From Candidatus Nitrosopumilus sp. (GTDB taxonomy: Archaea > Thermoproteota > Nitrososphaeria > Nitrososphaerales > Nitrosopumilaceae), in NCBI GenBank assembly GCA_018657375.1, contig JABHXI010000070.1:1-18687 (forward strand): 18,687 nucleotides of DNA, read 5' to 3'. Below, one piece after another: positions 1 to 5,916 of this stretch. Position numbers and translations under genes: made by a program. How positions within the stretch are numbered: position 1 is the first letter of the stretch; each line of letters starts with the position of its first letter. A model generated the notes under the pieces. It made no database searches. It was not told where the DNA came from and saw nothing but the letters and a program-made list of their open reading frames with translations.

Positions 1-442
1 AATTAATTTTATTCAGGGTAGTTTTAGCAATTTAATAGAAACCAGGAACAGAGTTCATCACAAATATAATTAGATAAAAAACCAAACTAATTGTTTCTAA
101 TGGCACTTTGTTATGATGAGGATCTATTAAGTGTCGTTAGAGACATAGACCTACTTTGGTAAATGTTCTCTTGGTATTTTATGCTCATGAAAGAAAAAAG
201 ATGTTAAAGCGGATTTTAGAGCAGAAACTGATTGCTAGAGGAAGTTTTTAAGAAGTTCGATAGCGGATTACCCTTGGAAACTAGGATGGATAATCGTTAG
301 TTTTCTGAATGAATTAAATTATGGAGGATGACAGAATTCTAGGCAGACCTGAACAAATCTAATTTCAAAAAAGTCACCCTCGTGAATTCTATTTATTTTT
401 ATTACTTAACTAGAGTAGTTAATTCTCATTTTCGATATCATG
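1..442. other. Stretch without a convincing gene
   Basis: No long open frame occurs on either strand. On the plus strand short protein-like stretches succeed one another in different frames: 20 residues from ATG 100 (MALCYDEDLLSVVRDIDLLW), then 31 from TTG 156 (containing FYAHERKKMLKRILEQKL), then 22 from TTG 232 (containing FKKFDSGLPLETRMDNR). They could be one roughly 66-residue gene broken by two compensating frameshifts. Such runs also arise by chance in AT-rich DNA, and another protein-like run overlaps the third one in a further frame. An A6 run at 367-372 would read as T6 on the minus strand, a possible terminator for the cupredoxin gene. No tRNA, CRISPR or insertion sequence is visible. 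Confidence 0.4.
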
Positions 443-961
443 TTATTTTACTGTGACCAAACCTACTCTCCATGGATGTAACGAACAATAGTAATTGTAT
501 ACTCCCTCTTCTGTAAATTTAAACTCAAATGTTTCTCCTGTGTTTAACGGAACACTGTTGAATAATCCGATAATATTCCCAAATTCATCTTGGCTTTGCA
601 CTGTGTGTTGTACTATGTCATCATTAATCCATTGAACTGTGGTCATTGAATGTATTTCCAGATTAAGCGGTAAGTAAAAACCTCCACCCGAAATAACATA
701 ATTTCCATTTGGAATTATAATTTGTTCTAATTGATGTCTTTTTACTTTATCATCATTGTCCAATACCAGAATGTCGTTTTCAATTAAAAATTTAATTGAA
801 TTTAAAAATTCTGTCTCTGTAATTTCATCTTGTCCGTACCACAATGCATTATTTTTTATCCAATTAGGCACATTTTCTCCATTTACTAAATTTATTGAGG
901 ATGAAATTAAAAAGATTGAAAACACTACCCCCACGGATATTTTTAAAATAGATTGTTTCAT
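443..961 (-). CDS. Secreted cupredoxin (plastocyanin-like) protein
   Basis: A probable exported blue-copper-type electron carrier. The start is placed at the Met followed by KQSILKISVGVVFSIFLISS, a typical signal peptide, giving 172 residues. An AT box on the minus strand (986-994) lies about 26-28 bases ahead of this start, which fits a leaderless transcript; two upstream in-frame ATGs (982, 1009) only add residues before the signal. After the signal comes NVPNWIKNNALWYGQ and an acidic helical stretch, a module often seen in secreted thaumarchaeal proteins. The C-terminal half is the cupredoxin fold, with ligand candidates His119 (in QHTVQS), Cys159 and His162 (in YYCSLHPW). The usual axial Met after HPW is Arg165 here, so copper binding may be altered or lost. 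The gene diverges from a winged-helix regulator. Family assignment is firm; the redox role is inferred. Confidence 0.88.
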   Translation of the reverse strand: MKQSILKISVGVVFSIFLISSSINLVNGENVPNWIKNNALWYGQDEITETEFLNSIKFLIENDILVLDNDDKVKRHQLEQIIIPNGNYVISGGGFYLPLNLEIHSMTTVQWINDDIVQHTVQSQDEFGNIIGLFNSVPLNTGETFEFKFTEEGVYNYYCSLHPWRVGLVTVK

Positions 962-1016
962 TTTTAATTTTTTATCCACCATGACCAAATTATTGATACA
1001 TACATCCATTTCATTA

Positions 1017-1039
1017 ATTTCTAACTCTTAATTAGAAAT
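1017..1039. promoter_or_regulatory. Inverted repeat between divergent genes
   Basis: ATTTCTAA (1017-1024) and its exact complement TTAGAAAT (1032-1039) are separated by 7 bases. The site lies between the cupredoxin gene and the winged-helix gene, so a bound dimer could act on either. The half-site TTTCTAA also forms the outer arms of the two long palindromes at 17351 and 18015, where the arms are 8 bases apart. This may be an operator; an RNA hairpin is less likely in that position. Confidence 0.4.
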
Positions 1040-1082
1040 ATAACACAATGGAATACACTGCAAGACATTGCAAACATCAGTG

Positions 1083-1088
1083 TTATAA
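1083..1088 (+). promoter_or_regulatory. TATA box for the winged-helix gene
   Basis: TTATAA is centred about 25.5 bases before ATG 1111. This is the spacing expected for an archaeal leaderless transcript and is the main reason for choosing 1111 over ATG 1048. Confidence 0.4.
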
Positions 1089-1110
1089 CCCATTTTTCCA
1101 AAAATTGTAC

Positions 1111-1461
1111 ATGCAGGAATTAATTCAAACACAACAAATTAAGGATGAACTAAAAAAACAGATTATCTTAGAAAGTATTGCTGATAAATACAGTACATTG
1201 ATTTTAAAAAACACTATTGAAAAACCAAAATCTGCAATGATGATATCTGACGAGGAAAATATTCCTCTAAGTACTGTTTATAGAAAACTACAACGACTTT
1301 ATGATGGGAAGTTATTGGCAATTTCAGGCTCAATTAACAGGGATGGAAAAAAATATTTTCTATACATGAGTAAAATCAAAGACGTTACAATTCATTGTAA
1401 TTTAGAAGAAACTGTAATTGAATGTGTTTTAAATAACACAAAACAAGAAGACACCAATTAA
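1111..1461 (+). CDS. Winged-helix transcription regulator
   Basis: A 116-residue DNA-binding protein. Residues 9-35 form a basic amphipathic helix. Residues 40-70 hold the helix-turn-helix (SAMMISDEENIPLSTVYRKL, with IPLSTVYRKLQRLY as recognition helix), and GSINRDGKKYFLY (73-85) is the beta wing. This is the ArsR/MarR-like winged-helix layout common in thaumarchaeal regulators. An in-frame ATG at 1048 would add 21 residues of poor quality (three of them Cys or His pairs with no family look), so ATG 1111 with the TATA box 26 bases upstream is preferred. The gene is divergent from the cupredoxin gene and could regulate it. The ligand and target are unknown; the CxxxxxxxxxC pair late in the chain (Cys96, Cys105) could sense metal or redox state, but that is a guess. 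Confidence 0.75.
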   Translation: MQELIQTQQIKDELKKQIILESIADKYSTLILKNTIEKPKSAMMISDEENIPLSTVYRKLQRLYDGKLLAISGSINRDGKKYFLYMSKIKDVTIHCNLEETVIECVLNNTKQEDTN

Positions 1462-1483
1462 TATCAGACAGGAGAATATCATA

Positions 1484-2083
1484 TTGGCCGATAACATGGA
1501 TACTGGAAAAAGACAATCACACGTAACTAAAAAAGATCCCACCAGAAGTATCACTTACAGATTATCTGAAAAATTAATTGCAGAATTAGAAACAGAAGCA
1601 AGTCAAAAAGGCATATCTCAAAATGTGTTAGTTAAACAGATTTTAGAAAAATATGTTCAGTGGGACAGATTTTCCCAAAAAATTGGGTTAATTCCCGTAC
1701 CTGTAGGAATTTTACAATCATTGGGAGAGGATTTAGATGGACAAGAAATAGATGAAATAATTAATTTAATTTTTCCTACTATCAAAGATACGGTAATGTT
1801 CATCAAAGGTGGTTACGATCTAAAGCGATGTATTGAAACACTTGAAGATTACATGAGAGCTTCTGGAATGAATTCTGATCATAGAGTTAATGGAAATGTT
1901 CATTCATTTCTTATTCAACACGATTTGGGCACTAAATGGTCTGTATTCACTGAACAATTACTAAAACAGGTTTTTCGAAGTTTCTTACCGGATAAAGAAT
2001 TAAATTTTCAAACCACTGACTCGACTGTAATTTTGAATGTATCATTAGGATCTGAATTTAATGAACATGATTTTCAAAGTTGA
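1484..2083 (+). CDS. Ribbon-helix-helix protein with unknown C-terminal domain
   Basis: A 199-residue protein read from TTG 1484. GGAG at 1471-1474 lies 9 bases upstream, which supports this start over ATG 1496. Residues 21-58 (RSITYRLSEKLIAELETEAS, then GISQNVLVKQILEKYV) match the ribbon-helix-helix fold: a short strand that reads DNA followed by two helices. The remaining 140 residues are an alpha/beta domain I do not recognise. It holds a conserved-looking segment DHRVNGNVHSFLIQHDLGTK (132-151) with three His, and may bind a ligand or mediate assembly. It follows the winged-helix gene by 22 bases in the same direction, so the two regulators are probably co-transcribed. I infer a transcription factor; the target is unknown. 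Confidence 0.72.
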   Translation: MADNMDTGKRQSHVTKKDPTRSITYRLSEKLIAELETEASQKGISQNVLVKQILEKYVQWDRFSQKIGLIPVPVGILQSLGEDLDGQEIDEIINLIFPTIKDTVMFIKGGYDLKRCIETLEDYMRASGMNSDHRVNGNVHSFLIQHDLGTKWSVFTEQLLKQVFRSFLPDKELNFQTTDSTVILNVSLGSEFNEHDFQS

Positions 2084-2129
2084 AATTTAGTTTATCCATT
2101 GAAATACTCTCGTTTTATTTACTTGAATA

Positions 2130-2513
2130 GTGCAATTCAATCCCTACGTAAAAACTAAAAAAATTAAAGATGTGATGAAATCCACCATTCTCGCTTTAGA
2201 ATCATCGGCTACCGCATCTGATGCTGCTAAAATTATGGAAATACGTGATATTGAAGCCATTGTAGTTGTTGAAAACAAAAAATTTATTGGAATTGTTACT
2301 GATCGAGATTTTACGATAAAACTTGGTTCACACGCATACCCGATTGACACTCCAATTAATCGCCTAATGAGCTATCCTTTGATATCCATAGATCAAAATG
2401 CTGAAATCTCAGTTGCCCAAAATTTAATGAAAAAAAATAAAGTTAAGAGGTTGCCAGTAATATCCGAGAATGCGTTGCTAGGAATGGTTACTATGAATGA
2501 TATTCACATCTGA
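2130..2513 (+). CDS. CBS-domain pair protein
   Basis: A 127-residue stand-alone CBS pair (Bateman module), a soluble sensor that in this family usually binds AMP, ATP or S-adenosylmethionine. The first CBS motif spans about residues 12-66 (IKDVMKSTILALESSATASD through GIVTDRDF). The second spans about 77-127 (INRLMSYPLISIDQNAEIS through LPVISENALLGMVTMNDI). The two GIVTDRD/GMVTMND strands are the typical ligand-facing repeats. No catalytic domain is attached. The start is GTG 2130; the only internal ATG (2175) would cut into the first CBS strand. It sits 46 bases after the ribbon-helix-helix gene and is followed by an oligo-T terminator. What it regulates is not visible. Confidence 0.85.
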   Translation: MQFNPYVKTKKIKDVMKSTILALESSATASDAAKIMEIRDIEAIVVVENKKFIGIVTDRDFTIKLGSHAYPIDTPINRLMSYPLISIDQNAEISVAQNLMKKNKVKRLPVISENALLGMVTMNDIHI

Positions 2514-2570
2514 TTTTCTTGTTTTCATCATTGAGAATTACACACAGTCTTAATAATTCAAATCTAGTTA

Positions 2571-2578
2571 TTTTTTTT
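2571..2578 (+). terminator. Oligo-T terminator after the CBS gene
   Basis: A run of eight T residues starts 57 bases after the CBS stop codon. Archaeal RNA polymerase commonly terminates on such runs. It directly precedes the first of three hairpins. Confidence 0.45.
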
Positions 2579-2652
2579 GTAAACTGCATGTTTACGATCT
2601 ATCACGAAGTTTGTGATTTCCCATAAAAGTAGAGAGTTATTTCTCTACTTTT
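2579..2652. other. Three tandem hairpins
   Basis: Three consecutive inverted repeats occupy 74 bases. GTAAAC/GTTTAC (2579-2584, 2590-2595) has a 5-base loop. ATCAC/GTGAT (2601-2605, 2613-2617) extends to 7 pairs with one G-U. AAAAGTAGAGA/TCTCTACTTTT (2625-2635, 2642-2652) is a perfect 11-pair stem with a 6-base loop, running into T-rich sequence. The last resembles a stem-loop terminator. The group could be a structured 3' end of the CBS transcript, a bidirectional terminator or a small RNA. Confidence 0.45.
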
Positions 2653-2746
2653 TATTTTCAGTTCTACGGGTACTTGTTAAATTTCATTTAAGATAGACAT
2701 GTTATTAGATCATCACTATATCGTTGAGAAACCATAAGGATCAATA

Positions 2747-2917
2747 AAAGTTGGTTAGTGTTGCGATAATGAACCAAAGTTCTTGATTGAATATCTGTGC
2801 GGAGATACAACTGAAAGTTGGTTAGTGTGTTCTACCTGTATCAAAGAAGACCTGTTTCAAAAATACATCAAAGAAAAACATTAACTCTAGGCACGAACCA
2901 TGTCCAACACTAACCAA
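2747..2917. repeat. Three-copy short repeat, third copy inverted
   Basis: The 15-mer AAAGTTGGTTAGTGT occurs at 2747-2761 and again, identical, at 2814-2828. The complement of its core plus two bases (CAACACTAACCAA) lies at 2905-2917. Copies one and three could pair as a 13-base stem enclosing about 140 bases. The second copy lies inside the coding remnant described at 2759-2884; the first overlaps its upstream stop codon. Confidence 0.45.
2759..2884 (+). pseudogene. Small cysteine-rich protein remnant
   Basis: An open frame of 41 codons follows an in-frame TAG (2756-2758) and ends at TAA. It has no ATG or GTG start; the only alternative start is TTG 2783, which would leave 34 residues. It begins CCDNEPKFLIEYLCGDTTES and continues to WLVCSTCIKE. 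The cysteine spacing, with a clean CxxC at positions 24 and 27, looks like a small zinc-binding protein and the composition is protein-like throughout. The missing start and the stop codon just upstream suggest a gene that has lost its 5' end, possibly through the short repeat that spans both places. It could instead be a chance frame. Confidence 0.35.
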
Positions 2918-3008
2918 AATTGACTAATGTCGTTAGAAACACCTCAAATAATCATATCAGTAAAAATTTAATCAAAAAAATGTCAATAGTTGGATTAAAG
3001 ATCATCAA

Positions 3009-3122
3009 TTAACTATTTGTCACTAGTGTTTCCAAAGATAATCCAAAATAGTCATCATTAGAATCATCAACAGAATTAATTAATTCCATTTTCAGCAATC
3101 TAAAATCTTTTTCTGATTTCAT
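3009..3122 (-). CDS. Possible 37-residue acidic microprotein
   Basis: A minus-strand frame from ATG (3122) to TAA encodes MKSEKDFRLLKMELINSVDD followed by SNDDYFGLSLETLVTNS. It has a basic amphipathic start and an acidic C-terminal half, with no membrane segment, cysteine or known motif. No clear ribosome binding site or strong TATA box precedes it. It lies in the 736-base stretch upstream of the helicase and points away from it. The composition argues for a real peptide, but a frame of this size can occur by chance in AT-rich DNA. Confidence 0.33.
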   Translation of the reverse strand: MKSEKDFRLLKMELINSVDDSNDDYFGLSLETLVTNS

Positions 3123-3169
3123 AATTAGATGAGAATCAACTTATGGATAATTCTCTGTTTTTAATGAAA

Positions 3170-3186
3170 GTAAGCTAATAGCTTAC
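3170..3186. promoter_or_regulatory. Palindrome upstream of the helicase operon
   Basis: GTAAGCTA (3170-3177) and TAGCTTAC (3179-3186) form a perfect 8-base dyad around a single A. It ends 63 bases before the helicase start and about 30 bases before its TATA-like box, so it is well placed as an operator. A second, purely AT dyad (AATAATT/AATTATT) follows at 3195-3208. Confidence 0.42.
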
Positions 3187-3216
3187 AGTGCATCAATAAT
3201 TAATTATTAAAAAATC

Positions 3217-3222
3217 CTTTTA
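3217..3222 (+). promoter_or_regulatory. TATA-like box of the helicase operon
   Basis: The AT-rich element around CTTTTA lies about 30 bases before ATG 3250, as expected for an archaeal promoter with a very short leader. No ribosome binding site precedes the start. Confidence 0.3.
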
Positions 3223-3249
3223 TGGCAAAAAAAAAGTACAGCAAAACAG

Positions 3250-5916
3250 ATGAAATTTTGTGAGAATTGTGAAACTAAATTATCACAAAATCACAAAGAT
3301 TTAGGAGCTCCATGGATTTGTCCAAAATGCAATCCAGAAAAAATAGTTGTAAGAAAGCCAACATACGGTGTAAATTATTCAGGAAGGACAAAACAATGTT
3401 CAAAGGGGTGTGGTTCAGAAATTTATTGGGATGAAGAATTTAAATCAGACAGTGGCAAATTTATTCCTCTTGATGCGAGAACGGATGAACCGCATAGTTG
3501 TAACGGTCCAGAAAGCACAAGCACATACTTTCCTGACGAAATAAGAAAAATAACAAAAAAAGTAATTCCACGTCCAATTACAGAAAAATTAAAAATTACA
3601 ATACCCGAGAGTGTTCTGTTTGATGTTAATAAAATTCCAAAATTAGAAATTGACAATGATGGAATTTTACATGAAATAGTAGAAGGTCATAGAAATCAAT
3701 CATTAGCAATAATAGATTACAAAAAAATAACAACATTAGAACCTGAAAAAATCCCAATAGAAAATCTAAAGGACGTATTATCGGAAAACATCATAGACGG
3801 GTTAAAAAAATATGGGTTTTCAGGAGTCCTACCGTTCCAAAATGAATCAATTCGTTCTATCTTAAAGGGGAATAATTCAATTATTTCAGCATCAACAGGT
3901 TCAGGTAAAACAGAGGCATTTGTAATACCAATTTTACAAAAAATATTAGAAAATCCAATAAAAGGCGTCTTTGTGTTACTAATCTATCCATTAAATGCAT
4001 TAATTGATGATCAAGTGTCAAAAATTTCAGATTTAATTCAAAAATGTAAATTAGAAAAAATTATTTCCACATATTCTATCCATGGAGGTCAAAGTTCAGA
4101 ATACAAGGATAAAATTATTTCAGAATCGTATGTAAAATCAATAATTCTTGCAACAAACTTTGATTTTATTAATTATCATTTAATTTTACAAGATAAAAAA
4201 TGGAATCAATTATTTAAAAACGCAAAAATAATTGTAATGGACGAATCACATTCGTATACCAGTTTTCACGGTTCTAATGTATACCATGTTTTAAAAAGAA
4301 TGAAAAACTACATGAACCAATTTCAAATAATTGGATCATCTGCAACATTAGATAACCCTAAAGAATTTTTTTCAAAAATGTTTGATTTACCAGAAAATTC
4401 TTTTTCTCATATTAAAAGTGAATTTAGAAGAAAACAAAACATGCATCAAATTTTTATAATGCCAAGAAAGTTTGGACAAAGAACTACAATGGAAATGGTT
4501 TCATCGATATGTTATAAAAATAATTCAAAGCAATTGGTATTTAGTAATACCCACAATGATGCAGAATTTTTAGCATCAAATGTAGAAGGGGCAAATGATG
4601 GAATTAGAATCCAAATTCATCGAGGGGGCCTAGATCAAAAAGATAGAAAATTGTATGAATTACAAATGAAAGAAGGGGAATTAGACATCCTATCATGCAC
4701 ACCCACATTAGAATTAGGCATAGATATTGGAAATGTGGATGTTGTTATTTCTGCATTCAAAAATGAATATGATTCGTTTATTCAAAGAATAGGTAGGGCA
4801 GGAAGAAAAGGTCAAAAATCATATGCAATTTGTGTATTTGATCCAGAGGATGCAGCATGCCATTATTTTGCACGAAATATTACATCATACCTTAAACAAA
4901 ATCACCGTGTTGAAATTAATAAAGACAATCCAATTATTTCAGAAAAGCACATTGCATCGATAGAAATTGAAAAACATGCTGCAGTTGAATCAGATAAATC
5001 AAAGTTTTTTGATTTTGCAAATAGTATCAATCTCAGAGGATCATCAGGAGAAATTGGGATTTTTTATAATTCAAAAAAAATAGGGACAAGAGATACACCT
5101 ACAGGGTATTATCAATTACATCAAAATGCAATTTATCATTTTAACAAACAAAATTATGAAGTAGAGTCAATAGTAAAAATTCAAAACGGAGCAAATGTAT
5201 ATTTAAAAAAATCTAGTGAAGTGCAAAAAATGACAATACCAGTTGTTAAGACATCATTAACACAATTGTCCGAAGAAAAAGCAATTAAAAAAGAAATCAA
5301 CTCCAAAACAAGAAAAATTTCTCTACGTTATGGATTAATTGACATAAAAAAAATAATTACAGGTTATCTAAAAGGCAACTACAATGATTCGCCAGATAAA
5401 TTTGAAACATTTGACGGGGATTCATCAACATCCTGGAATGATTTTAGTTGGAATTCAAAACATTATTCTACAAGTATTGTGATTCCATCAGAATTTACAT
5501 CAAAAATAAAAACAGACGGAAAGAAACCAATCATACTAGATTCAAAGATCCACACAATCACTCATGTTTTAGTTAATGCAAGTAAAATTTTAACAAAATC
5601 AGAATCGAACGACATTGATGCATATTATGAAAATGGGATAATTCATTTGTTCGATAACACATCAGATGGGTATAACGGGTGCAGCAAAATGATTTATGAT
5701 AATTTTGAAAATATTATGAACACATGTTTTGATTTAGTTAATGAATGTGATTGTCCTACAGATGAAAAACAGAAAAAACAAGTATTGCAAGGAGAAGAAT
5801 GGGGAGGATGTCCAAAATGTACCTTTACAACAAATTATTGTCAAACAAAAAATAAGAAACTATCAAAAAAAGATGCATTGGAATTCTTTTCAATTTTTAA
5901 AAAGGATAAAAAATGA
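3250..5916 (+). CDS. DExH helicase with zinc clusters, MrfA/Hrq1-like
   Basis: An 888-residue superfamily 2 helicase, probably a 3'-5' DNA translocase. Two N-terminal cysteine groups (Cys4, Cys7, Cys24, Cys27; then Cys50, Cys54, His82, Cys84) look like zinc ribbons. The helicase core has Walker A ASTGSGKT (214-221), motif Ia IYPLNAL (245-251), DESH (331-334), SAT (364-366), motif V TPTLELGIDIG (484-494) and QRIGRAGR (512-519). Residues 760-888 resemble DUF1998, with Cys833, Cys835, Cys854, Cys857 and Cys864. This order matches bacterial MrfA (mitomycin repair) and the Hrq1/RecQ4-related helicases, though the chain is longer than MrfA because of the N-terminal ribbons. It overlaps the following HD gene by four bases (ATGA), so the two are translationally coupled. 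DNA repair is the family role; defence is possible since related DUF1998 helicases occur in defence operons. All catalytic motifs are intact. Confidence 0.88.
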   Translation: MKFCENCETKLSQNHKDLGAPWICPKCNPEKIVVRKPTYGVNYSGRTKQCSKGCGSEIYWDEEFKSDSGKFIPLDARTDEPHSCNGPESTSTYFPDEIRKITKKVIPRPITEKLKITIPESVLFDVNKIPKLEIDNDGILHEIVEGHRNQSLAIIDYKKITTLEPEKIPIENLKDVLSENIIDGLKKYGFSGVLPFQNESIRSILKGNNSIISASTGSGKTEAFVIPILQKILENPIKGVFVLLIYPLNALIDDQVSKISDLIQKCKLEKIISTYSIHGGQSSEYKDKIISESYVKSIILATNFDFINYHLILQDKKWNQLFKNAKIIVMDESHSYTSFHGSNVYHVLKRMKNYMNQFQIIGSSATLDNPKEFFSKMFDLPENSFSHIKSEFRRKQNMHQIFIMPRKFGQRTTMEMVSSICYKNNSKQLVFSNTHNDAEFLASNVEGANDGIRIQIHRGGLDQKDRKLYELQMKEGELDILSCTPTLELGIDIGNVDVVISAFKNEYDSFIQRIGRAGRKGQKSYAICVFDPEDAACHYFARNITSYLKQNHRVEINKDNPIISEKHIASIEIEKHAAVESDKSKFFDFANSINLRGSSGEIGIFYNSKKIGTRDTPTGYYQLHQNAIYHFNKQNYEVESIVKIQNGANVYLKKSSEVQKMTIPVVKTSLTQLSEEKAIKKEINSKTRKISLRYGLIDIKKIITGYLKGNYNDSPDKFETFDGDSSTSWNDFSWNSKHYSTSIVIPSEFTSKIKTDGKKPIILDSKIHTITHVLVNASKILTKSESNDIDAYYENGIIHLFDNTSDGYNGCSKMIYDNFENIMNTCFDLVNECDCPTDEKQKKQVLQGEEWGGCPKCTFTTNYCQTKNKKLSKKDALEFFSIFKKDKK

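Noticed and set aside
336..394. Two GAATTC sites as an inverted repeat
   Set aside because: Each is only a 6-base palindrome and the flanks do not match, so they give no evidence of a mobile element or attachment site.
756..1031. Open frame on the plus strand opposite the cupredoxin gene
   Set aside because: It is antisense to a gene with a clear signal peptide and copper-site motifs, and its product has no family features.
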